A DNA stretch of 5,305 nucleotides from Dethiosulfatibacter sp. (GCA_019084435.1 JAHRFV010000184.1:1-5305), one strand, 5' to 3'. Counted from the first letter of the stretch, positions 1 through 5,173 are shown. The notes: a model not told the origin generated them from the sequence alone. Translations and numbers: made by a program.

Positions 1-1
1 G

Positions 2-370
2 GTCATTGGGGTCGATTCAGAAAAATCTGCCATTGATGATGCGTCGGCTAATGAGATGTTGAATCATAAACCGAATATTGACTTTTGGGCGATGGATGCC
101 AAAGGAGCGAAGAAGCGTTTGGCAGATGATGGTAAGAAAGTGGATGTGATCGTGGTCGATCCGCCGCGCAAAGGATTAAGCGCTGAAGTCATTGCGGATA
201 TTCTGGAAATTGCGCCTCAGCGTCTGATTTATGTTTCGTGTGATCCGGCAACACTTGCCAGAGATATAGCTTTATTAAAAGAACAATATGATGTAAAGGT
301 CATTCAGCCGGTGGATATGTTTCCTCAAACGGTGCATGTTGAGACGATAGTATTGATGTCACGGGTTTAG
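2..370 (+). CDS. rlmD: 23S rRNA (uracil-5-)-methyltransferase RlmD/RlmCD-type, C-terminal part (5' end outside window)
   Basis: Only the last 122 codons are present; the reading frame is open from position 2 and the start lies upstream of the window. The protein uses S-adenosylmethionine to methylate C5 of a uridine in 23S rRNA. Visible signatures are those of the RumA/TrmA family: the DPPRKG loop (fragment residues 53-58), VSCDPATLARD with the nucleophilic Cys (residue 80, codon 239-241), and the C-terminal HVET motif with the presumed general-base Glu (residue 114). The Cys-Glu spacing of 34 residues is close to that of E. coli RumA. Many Gram-positives have one dual-specific enzyme (RlmCD), so U747 versus U1939 specificity cannot be decided here. 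The gene is richer in GC than its neighbours. Its last codons lie inside a 27-bp sequence repeated at 2443-2469, so the present 3' end may have been supplied by an integrated element. The family assignment is secure. Confidence 0.93.
   Translation, partial: VIGVDSEKSAIDDASANEMLNHKPNIDFWAMDAKGAKKRLADDGKKVDVIVVDPPRKGLSAEVIADILEIAPQRLIYVSCDPATLARDIALLKEQYDVKVIQPVDMFPQTVHVETIVLMSRV
335..361 (+). repeat. Putative attL: 27-bp exact direct repeat in the rlmD 3' end
   Basis: This 27-bp sequence is identical to 2443-2469 (offset 2108 bp). It encodes HVETIVLMS of rlmD, including the conserved Glu codon, and is followed here by CGG GTT TAG. The rlmD reading frame is continuous through it, so an insertion at this point leaves the gene intact. 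The enclosed DNA carries a site-specific recombinase gene, which supports reading it as an attachment site. The exact crossover point within the 27 bp cannot be seen. Confidence 0.7.
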
Positions 371-383
371 AGAAGTGTGTTGG

Positions 384-415
384 GGAAGGCTTGATATAAG
401 CCTTTCCGGGTTTTT
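384..415 (+). terminator. Rho-independent terminator of rlmD
   Basis: GGAAGGCTT (384-392) pairs with AAGCCTTTCC (398-407), with one bulged T and a five-base loop. The hairpin is followed by GGG and then TTTTT (411-415). It begins 13 bp after the rlmD stop codon. The homologous segment after the second att-like copy (2491-2515) keeps the left arm and loop but has lost the right arm. Confidence 0.8.
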
Positions 416-490
416 AAGTTGAAAATTTGAAAGCTTAAAAATGATGAATTCTTGCTCTGCGGGAACTAGTCCAAGAGGGACTAAAAGCAC

Positions 491-580
491 CGTACAGAGC
501 GGATTAGATGTCAGAGGGTTCGTACAGAGCAGATTAGATGTTTTGTGAAAGTGTAGGGGTCGAGAGAGTAAGTTGAATGT
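491..580. repeat. Short tandem repeats, 20-nt motif with about 30-nt period (upstream cluster)
   Basis: CGTACAGAGCGGATTAGATG (491-510) and CGTACAGAGCAGATTAGATG (521-540) differ at one base, and both continue with a T. A degenerate third copy, CGAGAGAGTAAGTTGAATGT, lies at 561-580. The consensus with the downstream cluster is GTACAGAGYRGWTTAGATGT. The spacers are about 10 nt and poorly conserved. They are far too short and irregular for a CRISPR array. The repeat family and its function are not recognised. Confidence 0.72.
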
Positions 581-592
581 AAATAAAAAATA

Positions 593-635
593 GACTAACT
601 ATCATCTTAGAAAATTGATATAATGATAGTTAGTC
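593..635. promoter_or_regulatory. Perfect 13-bp inverted repeat (possible operator)
   Basis: GACTAACTATCAT (593-605) and ATGATAGTTAGTC (623-635) are exact reverse complements separated by 17 nt. The right half overlaps the last bases of the TATAAT box at 619-624 and the expected transcription start, and the left half covers the -35 zone. This is the geometry of a repressor operator. The size and symmetry would suit a dimeric regulator such as a TetR- or MarR-type protein, but no such gene is in the window. An RNA hairpin or a recombinase site is a possible alternative. Confidence 0.55.
616..624 (+). promoter_or_regulatory. Extended -10 promoter of the methyltransferase gene
   Basis: TGATATAAT (616-624) is a perfect TGnTATAAT extended -10 element. 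At the usual 17-nt spacing the -35 position (596-601) reads TAACTA, which is poor, as is common when an extended -10 is present. Transcription would begin near 630, giving a leader of roughly 115 nt before the ATG at 747. Confidence 0.55.
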
Positions 636-746
636 AGAAGATAATTATTACTTTAGGGAATAGCAGATATAGCATCTGATTTTTTAAATGTCAATGATGC
701 TGGATAACCATATGAGTTCAAGTTTCTAGAAGAGGAGGGTTAAGTA

Positions 747-1298
747 ATGAACAATCCATATAATAAACACTACAGACAAGAATCATATTTTGGGAAACCA
801 TACCCAGGATTGGTTGAATTTTTTGAGAATTACTCCAATAGAAATATTGTGCTTGATCTTGGATGTGGGCAAGGTAGAGATGCGTTGTTTTTAGGTAGAA
901 TTGGTTATCGAGTAGTAGGAGTAGATATTTCTGATGTCGGCATTCAACAATTAAACAAAGCAGCACAAAAGGAAAAACTTCAAGTTGAAGGTTTTGTTGC
1001 GGACATCTATTCATTTGGAATTACGGATGAATATGACATTATCTTATTGGATTCAATGTTTCACTTCTATAAGAATGATGTTGAGAAAGAGACAAGACTG
1101 CTCCGCAGAATAATTGAAGAAATAAAACCTTGTGGTGTGATATGTAATTTCATGCAAAAAGGCAATAAAAGAGAAAAAGAACTGAAACGTATTATAAAAG
1201 AGAGTGGAGTGTCTTTTGAGGTTTTACTAGATGGGTATACCGATTACCCTGAATATGATGCAGAATTTCATATGTATATAATCAAGAAGCTCCAGTAG
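747..1298 (+). CDS. Class I SAM-dependent methyltransferase (TehB-like), element cargo
   Basis: A 183-residue soluble protein with a single Rossmann-like SAM-binding fold, expected in the cytosol. Motif I is VLDLGCGQGRDA (35-46), the acidic residue at the end of strand 2 is Asp60 (VGVDIS), motif II is around Ala85-Asp86, and YDIILLDSMFHF (96-107) matches the post-II region. The GCGQGRDALFL pattern resembles TehB-like and Methyltransf_11/25 small-molecule methyltransferases. The substrate cannot be told, and no N6-adenine motif (NPPY/DPPY) is present, so a DNA methylase is unlikely. The start is supported by AGAGGAGGG (731-739), 7 nt before the ATG. The gene lies between the two att-like repeats and 104 bp before the recombinase gene, so it is probably cargo. 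It may detoxify a compound or modify a metabolite, but this is inference. Confidence 0.85.
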   Translation: MNNPYNKHYRQESYFGKPYPGLVEFFENYSNRNIVLDLGCGQGRDALFLGRIGYRVVGVDISDVGIQQLNKAAQKEKLQVEGFVADIYSFGITDEYDIILLDSMFHFYKNDVEKETRLLRRIIEEIKPCGVICNFMQKGNKREKELKRIIKESGVSFEVLLDGYTDYPEYDAEFHMYIIKKLQ

Positions 1299-1402
1299 TA
1301 ATGAGAATTTTCTGTAATAAGCAAAGTATCCTACATTTAATTTCACTTAACATGAGAGCATAATTAACAAGTAAGTAAAACCTATAATCAGCGAGGTGTA
1401 AT

Positions 1403-2326
1403 ATGGGTGAAAATAAGAGAGTTACATTTATTCCAGCAAAACCTCAAAAGCGAGAAAAGCGAGTGGGTATATACTGTCGAGTTAGTACAAATAGTCAGGA
1501 ACAGTTGAAAAGCCTAACTACTCAGATATCAGCATTTACGAGATTAACATCTGCCAATCCTAAATGGGTGCTGGTTGATATTTACATAGATATTGCTTCT
1601 AGTAAAACAGGATCTTCTCGCAAAGATTTTCATCGTATGATCAAAGATTGTGAGAGACGTGATTTGGATATTGTCATTACAAAGAGTATTAGTAGATTTG
1701 GGCGAGATACGGTGGAAGTGCTTGATGCATTGAATCGTTTAAAACTCTTAGGTATTCGGGTTTTTTTTGAACAAGAAGAACTGGATACATTCAGCACAGA
1801 TAGTGATATTATGATTTCTGTCATTGAGTCCATTGCTCAGGCAGAAAATGAATCACGTGCTGATAATATTAAATGGGGTATTAAGAAGAAGGTTGCTGAT
1901 GGTAGTTCCAAGCTTTATAACAGAAAATGTTATGGGTTTGTTCATGATGACTCCGGTGCCTTAATCATTGAGGAAGATCAAGCGAAAAATGTACGTACTA
2001 TATTTGACCTTTATCTTCATGGTAGTAGCATTATAGGTATCGTGGCAGAGTTAGAACAACTTGGAATTAAATCCCCTACAGGAAAAGACAAATGGTCTAA
2101 GCGGACTATTGATGTTATGTTGAGTAACGAAAAGTACATAGGAAATGTCAGAGTGTTGAATAATGGAAAGCACGATTCATACTATTTAGCAGAGGGTAAT
2201 AATCCCGCCATTATTTCAGATGAAAAATTTAAAGCCGTGCAGATAGAAAAAGCTCGCCGAAGCAATGTCTTAAAGACTAACGAAGGATTCCATAGGAAAA
2301 GTAAAAAATACAGTTCAAAGAAGTGA
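1403..2326 (+). CDS. Serine site-specific recombinase, truncated after the recombinase domain
   Basis: A 307-residue protein of the large serine recombinase family, which cuts and rejoins DNA through a phosphoserine link. The resolvase domain spans about residues 20-165: YCRVST with nucleophile Ser28, and SRFGRD (97-102) with catalytic Arg98 and Arg101. A helical linker (QAENESRADNIKWG) follows, then the PF07508-type recombinase domain at about 175-275, including GIKSPTG, W.KRTID and EKYIGN. Family members are usually 450-550 residues because a zinc ribbon (paired CxxC motifs) and a coiled coil follow. Here the protein stops at KKYSSKK, just where the zinc ribbon normally begins, and no CGxCG coding is visible downstream in that frame. 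The start is preceded by GCGAGGTG (1391-1398). It probably integrated this segment at rlmD, but may now be inactive or need a partner. Some islands use two or three cooperating serine recombinases. Confidence 0.88.
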   Translation: MGENKRVTFIPAKPQKREKRVGIYCRVSTNSQEQLKSLTTQISAFTRLTSANPKWVLVDIYIDIASSKTGSSRKDFHRMIKDCERRDLDIVITKSISRFGRDTVEVLDALNRLKLLGIRVFFEQEELDTFSTDSDIMISVIESIAQAENESRADNIKWGIKKKVADGSSKLYNRKCYGFVHDDSGALIIEEDQAKNVRTIFDLYLHGSSIIGIVAELEQLGIKSPTGKDKWSKRTIDVMLSNEKYIGNVRVLNNGKHDSYYLAEGNNPAIISDEKFKAVQIEKARRSNVLKTNEGFHRKSKKYSSKK

Positions 2327-2417
2327 AAATAGAAAATAGCCTAATCGAGAAATGATTATCGAGTGGTTAGAATAGACATCAAACTGGCTTAAATGCGACA
2401 TTTTCACAGTGTTTTCA

Positions 2418-2446
2418 AAAATGTAAAAAAGCCTAACTATTACATG
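2418..2446. repeat. Element-end motif (AAAAAA-GCCTAACTAT) resembling the left inner end
   Basis: AAAAAAGCCTAACTATTACAT (2425-2446, one base bridging into the att-like copy) resembles AAAAAATAGACTAACTATCAT at 585-605 in the same orientation. A third partial match, AAAATAGCCTAAT, is at 2333-2345, directly after the recombinase gene. The motif sits at the inner side of the right repeat and just beyond the left repeat block. It may be a recombinase-binding arm or a regulatory motif, but AT-richness makes chance similarity possible. Confidence 0.3.
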
Positions 2447-2469
2447 TTGAGACGATAGTATTGATGTCA
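2443..2469 (+). repeat. Putative attR: second copy of the 27-bp rlmD 3'-end repeat
   Basis: This is an exact copy of 335-361 that is not attached to any rlmD coding sequence; the bases before it (to 2442) are unrelated to rlmD. Read in the same frame it gives HVETIVLMS followed by AGG AAA TAA, so it is a displaced C-terminus ending in Arg-Lys instead of Arg-Val. This fits the original chromosomal 3' end of rlmD left on the far side of an element after integration. Confidence 0.7.
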
Positions 2470-2599
2470 AGGAAATAAAGAAGTGTACTCTGAAAGGCTT
2501 GATATAAGGAGTTTTATGCGTTTGATGGGTTAAAACTAAAAGCTGAAAAAGGATGATTTTTCCTATGAGAGAACATGTCGAAGATGTCATAAAGCACCT

Positions 2600-2679
2600 G
2601 TACAGAGCAGTTTAGATGTTTGATGGAGCGTACAGAGTGGTTTAGATGTTGGGTCTACGTGAGTGGTTGATTTAGATGT
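2600..2679. repeat. Short tandem repeats, same family (downstream cluster)
   Basis: GTACAGAGCAGTTTAGATGT (2600-2619) and GTACAGAGTGGTTTAGATGT (2630-2649) are followed by a degenerate third copy ending in TTTAGATGT at 2679. The period is 30 nt. The cluster occupies the same position relative to the 27-bp att-like repeat as the cluster at 491-580, so the two sets are homologous rather than independent insertions. Confidence 0.72.
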
Positions 2680-3034
2680 TTTTTAATTTTTAAAGGTTGT
2701 AAGAGAGGAATGGACTTGGAGTTAGAATTGCAATGCAACAAATTCCTGAAATTATTAGGTATTTAACGCAAAGTAGCATTGCTATATATGCTGCCATTCC
2801 AACAAGACAAAAACATAAGCCGTAATTTTTACAGAGAAGAAATTTGTCTACTCAAATATAAGCAAAGATTTCGTGGTAAGTTATGACGTAAAAATGAGAT
2901 TGTTGATTATGGCAAAAATGTTTATTGTAAGTTCAAGTATTGCAGTTAAGGTGTTTTACATCGTCTATAGAGGCTAAAATAACCATTAGTTATAGAAATT
3001 CAACGAAACGTTGCGACATAAAAACGTTCTTTGT

Positions 3035-3043
3035 TGTTATAAT
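3035..3043 (+). promoter_or_regulatory. Extended -10 promoter of the acyltransferase operon
   Basis: TGTTATAAT (3035-3043) is a perfect TGnTATAAT element, 40 bp before the ATG at 3084. The -35 region is weak: GACATA at 3015-3020 with 17-nt spacing, or TTGCGA at 3011-3016 with 21-nt spacing. Transcription from about 3050 would give a leader of about 35 nt that includes the ribosome binding site. Two AACGTT palindromes lie just upstream at 3007-3012 and 3023-3028. Confidence 0.55.
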
Positions 3044-3083
3044 TAATGCACGGATTGATAACTTGGAAAGGAGGATAGTGTTA

Positions 3084-4316
3084 ATGAATTCGTGGAGTAA
3101 AAGAAATAGTAATATTGACTATCTTAGGGCATTTCTAATGATATTAGTTGTTTTACACCATTCAATGCTAGCTTACGTTTCTTACGGCAATAGTGTTTTA
3201 ATTAATGATTCTCAAAATTTTGCAGGTTTTGAATGGATTGCACTTTATAATGATAATTTCTTCATGTTTTTATTTTTCTTTGTTTCAGGTCTATTTTCGC
3301 TTAATTCATTATCCTCTAAAGGGATAATAAAGTTTTTAAATGATCGTTTCATTCGTCTTATGTTGCCATTTGCAGTAGGAACATTATTGATTAACCCTTT
3401 GGGACATTATCTGGGTTATATCTATTATGTAGAACAACCATTTTCGTTTGCCGATTTAATATTATTTGTGAAGGCTACATTTGGTGAAACAGGTGCTAAC
3501 CATCTTTGGTTCTTATGGGTTCTATTTGTTTTCTCCGTAATACTTGCTGTCATTTATAAAATAATGATAAGTGAATTTGATAAAAATGAATCTGGTACGA
3601 ATCAATCACATATTAGTTATTCTAAATTTATCATCGTTATGATTATCCTTGGTTCATTAACATTCATACCGATTGCTCACATTGGAAACAGCGGTTTTGT
3701 TATGCTATTAAAGCCCTTTCAATTACAGATATCAAGAGTATTTTTATATTTTTTGTTCTTTATCAGCGGTTCACTAATCGGGTATAAAGATCTTAAAGGT
3801 AGCTTTTTATTTCATCCTAGTTTCATGAAAAAATGGTGGATGTTTATAGTAATTTCAGTGGCTGCGTTAGTTCTCCATAAAAACCTACTTAACTATGTTT
3901 ATTCTGGCTCAGAAATTAATAGTATGACTGCTCAGGTCAGTATTTTCTTGCTTAAATTTTTACCTGTAGTCATCAGCATCTTTGCTTCACTCGGATTTTT
4001 AGGTCTATTTAACGGATATATAAACAATGAAAATAAATTGTTCACACTATTCGCAAGAGCAGCAATGGGAATTTATGTCATTCATTATACCGTAGTTACT
4101 GTTTATCAGTATATTTTCACAACGGTTGATATCTCAGGTCTTGCCAAAGGAATTGCGGTGTGGCTATTATCTCTATTGACTTCGTTAGCCCTTGTTCTTA
4201 TTTTTAAGAAAGTACCTTTTCTCAGAATTGTTTTTGGAGAAAAATATTCTGAGAAATACAGTATTCTTTTATGTGGCACAACAATCATAATGACAATTGT
4301 TCTAGTGATTGCATAA
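3084..4316 (+). CDS. Membrane acyltransferase, acyltransferase-3 family (OpgC-like)
   Basis: A 410-residue polytopic membrane protein of the acyltransferase-3 family (PF01757), whose members transfer acyl groups to extracellular or envelope carbohydrates. The N-terminus has the hallmark IDYLRA (11-16) and VVLHHS (22-27) with the His pair expected to be catalytic. FFFVSGLFS (64-72), Arg88/Arg91 in RFIRLMLPF, HLWFLW (140-145) and MGIYVIHY (328-335) are further family features. About ten hydrophobic segments run from residue 12 to 409. The usual length is 350-420, so it appears complete. The frame is open further upstream to 2940, but the ATG at 3084 is chosen because AAAGGAGG (3067-3074) sits 9 nt before it, and the family signature begins 10 residues later. 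It is the first gene of an apparent three-gene operon, with a 28-nt gap to the next. The substrate is unknown; peptidoglycan, teichoic acid or exopolysaccharide acetylation are possibilities. Confidence 0.88.
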   Translation: MNSWSKRNSNIDYLRAFLMILVVLHHSMLAYVSYGNSVLINDSQNFAGFEWIALYNDNFFMFLFFFVSGLFSLNSLSSKGIIKFLNDRFIRLMLPFAVGTLLINPLGHYLGYIYYVEQPFSFADLILFVKATFGETGANHLWFLWVLFVFSVILAVIYKIMISEFDKNESGTNQSHISYSKFIIVMIILGSLTFIPIAHIGNSGFVMLLKPFQLQISRVFLYFLFFISGSLIGYKDLKGSFLFHPSFMKKWWMFIVISVAALVLHKNLLNYVYSGSEINSMTAQVSIFLLKFLPVVISIFASLGFLGLFNGYINNENKLFTLFARAAMGIYVIHYTVVTVYQYIFTTVDISGLAKGIAVWLLSLLTSLALVLIFKKVPFLRIVFGEKYSEKYSILLCGTTIIMTIVLVIA

Positions 4317-4344
4317 AATTAAATGACACAGGAGGTGAGATTCA

Positions 4345-5043
4345 TTGAAATTTGGAAACCGCTTGAGACACTATCGCCTTGAGCATAATATGAGCCAGCA
4401 AGAGTTGGCTTCACAATTAAATGTGACATCTCAAGCTATATCAAAATGGGAAAATAATATTTCTGAACCTGAATTTCAGATTATTCAAAAAATAACAGAA
4501 ATTTTCAAGATTTCCCATGATGATTTGTTTGTAGGGGAAACAGACGTTTTGTATAAAGGATCAATTTATACTGCTAGTAAAGACACTAGAATGAGAATGT
4601 ATTATGATTTCTTTTTAGGACTGACTGCTATCCTATCTCTTGCTTTAATGATTACTACTGTCTACATTTCTACATTAGAGATCTTGACATGGCATTTCAC
4701 ATTTGGACTAGGATTATTAACTCTTTATATGTTGTTTCTTTTATTTATCGTTTCCTCATGGAGATATAAATATAAAAAGTCTCCAAGTGAATTACTAGAT
4801 GTGTATCAAGATAAAATAGTTGTTAATGAAAGTAATCTAACGATATACGATTATAAGATCAAAAAGTTTGAGATTAGGAAATATAATTTTTATACTAGTA
4901 TTAGAGTTTACGAAGATACCGGGTATTTAAAGATTTGGACCAATGATAATCAAATAATTATGGTTAGAGATATCAAAGAAGTTCATGATCTAAAGAATGT
5001 ATTTTTTAAGATGAAGTCAAAAAATATTAAGGAGGAATATTAA
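4345..5043 (+). CDS. XRE-family transcriptional regulator with two transmembrane segments
   Basis: A 232-residue protein. Residues 3-61 form a Cro/CI-type helix-turn-helix (MSQQELASQLNVTSQAISKW, with the recognition helix at about 28-36), ending in the common DDLFVGE. Two hydrophobic segments follow at about 89-112 and 117-139, then a charged, strand-rich C-terminal region (142-232) that would lie on the cytosolic side and faintly suggests a PH-like fold. This layout suggests a membrane-tethered regulator that senses an envelope or membrane state, which is inference. The start is TTG at 4345, supported by GGAGGTGAG (4331-4339) and by the family N-terminus beginning at once. It lies 28 nt after the acyltransferase gene and directly abuts the next ORF (stop 5041-5043, ATG 5044), so co-transcription is likely. 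It could control its own operon. Confidence 0.87.
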   Translation: MKFGNRLRHYRLEHNMSQQELASQLNVTSQAISKWENNISEPEFQIIQKITEIFKISHDDLFVGETDVLYKGSIYTASKDTRMRMYYDFFLGLTAILSLALMITTVYISTLEILTWHFTFGLGLLTLYMLFLLFIVSSWRYKYKKSPSELLDVYQDKIVVNESNLTIYDYKIKKFEIRKYNFYTSIRVYEDTGYLKIWTNDNQIIMVRDIKEVHDLKNVFFKMKSKNIKEEY

Positions 5044-5157
5044 ATGAATTATTTATGGGGAAGTTTAATGGCTTTGATAGGCTTATTCATGTTTGTTAGC
5101 GCACTTAGAAAAAGTGAATTTATCATCTATAAATTGCTTGTTGTTTATGTCAAGTGA
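5044..5157 (+). pseudogene. Small membrane protein gene, truncated by an insertion sequence end
   Basis: The ATG at 5044 follows the regulator's stop codon with no gap and has a near-perfect AAGGAGG (5029-5035) 8 nt upstream. It encodes 37 residues: a hydrophobic N-terminal segment (LWGSLMALIGLFMFVSA) and then KSEFIIYKLLV. The frame enters IS-end sequence at about 5148 and stops at TGA (5155-5157). Small membrane proteins with this type of N-terminus are normally longer (about 60-70 residues with a second hydrophobic helix, from general recollection), so the 3' part is probably missing. It is likely a partner of the preceding membrane regulator. Its sequence from 5091 on is repeated in reverse at the window end. 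Confidence 0.65.
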
Positions 5158-5173
5158 AAAATGGTCCACGATG
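5091..5173 (+). repeat. Left arm of a large terminal inverted repeat
   Basis: These 83 nt match the reverse complement of 5223-5305 with a single mismatch (position 5149 against 5247). The first 58 nt are chromosomal sequence inside the truncated small membrane protein gene, and the last 24 nt are the IS end. The arm may extend further, because the other arm is cut by the window edge. Confidence 0.95.

Larger units (their letters stand above)
371..746. other. Intergenic region between rlmD and the methyltransferase gene
   Basis: No convincing gene is present. From left to right it holds the rlmD terminator, a hairpin-prone stretch (454-500), two good and one degenerate copies of a 20-nt motif spaced 30-40 nt (491-580), an AT-rich segment with a perfect 13-bp inverted repeat around an extended -10 box (593-635), and a leader of roughly 115 nt before the methyltransferase start. 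The part up to about 580 is homologous to 2470-2679. Confidence 0.7.
335..2469 (+). mobile_element. Small integrated element or remnant at the rlmD 3' end (methyltransferase plus serine recombinase)
   Basis: Seen: two exact 27-bp copies of the rlmD 3' end bound a 2.1-kb AT-rich segment with one SAM-methyltransferase gene and one serine recombinase gene, both on the + strand. The second copy is an orphan rlmD tail with its own stop codon. Known: rRNA methyltransferase genes are recurrent insertion targets, for example rlmH for SCC elements (serine recombinases) and rumA for islands in streptococci. Inferred: this is an island that entered by site-specific recombination. Its small size, the single recombinase without a zinc ribbon, and the lack of transfer genes suggest a degenerate or non-autonomous element. 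A tandem duplication followed by divergence is less likely, because nothing upstream of the repeat is duplicated. Confidence 0.62.
2327..3083. other. Non-coding region between the recombinase and acyltransferase genes
   Basis: No gene is supported over 757 bp. The left 116 bp is the distal end of the element. From 2443 to about 2679 lies the second copy of the rlmD tail and its downstream repeats. This copy has a ruined terminator: AAGGCTTGATATAAG is kept at 2494-2508, but the right arm and most of the T-run context are changed. From 2680 to about 2990 there is AT-rich sequence with many stops in all frames and no recognisable gene fragment. The last 100 bp hold the acyltransferase promoter. 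Confidence 0.65.

Noticed and set aside
441..548. A 35-codon ORF over the upstream tandem repeats, with VQSxLDV repeated at ten-residue spacing
   Set aside because: It has no ribosome binding site, overlaps a hairpin, and the homologous reading frame in the downstream block is interrupted by TGA after the first repeat unit. The repeats explain the pattern without coding.
491..580. A CRISPR array
   Set aside because: The spacers are only about 10-20 nt, the third repeat is degenerate, there are only three copies, and no cas gene is nearby.
718..1014. A minus-strand ORF of 98 codons opposite the methyltransferase gene
   Set aside because: It lies antisense to a gene with clear SAM-binding motifs and shows no domain, so it is a shadow.
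1364..1388. A promoter for the recombinase gene (TTAACA and TATAAT)
   Set aside because: The spacing is only 13 nt and the transcription start would fall within the ribosome binding site, so support is too weak to annotate. Read-through from the methyltransferase promoter is possible.
2398..2424. A terminator after the recombinase gene (ACATTTT pairing with AAAATGT)
   Set aside because: The stem is 7 bp and AT-rich with a 13-nt loop, and it is followed by A residues rather than T residues on the + strand.
2315..2590. A minus-strand ORF of 91 codons over the distal element end and second att-like copy
   Set aside because: It spans the recombination junction and non-coding repeats, and has no recognisable domain.
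2733..2825. A 30-codon ORF starting at an ATG in the gap after the repeats
   Set aside because: There is no Shine-Dalgarno sequence and no recognisable motif, and it is of ordinary length for chance in AT-rich DNA.
2940..3083. An upstream extension of the acyltransferase frame by 48 codons
   Set aside because: The extension runs through the promoter, has no ribosome binding site, and is unlike the family N-terminus. The ATG at 3084 has a strong AGGAGG site.
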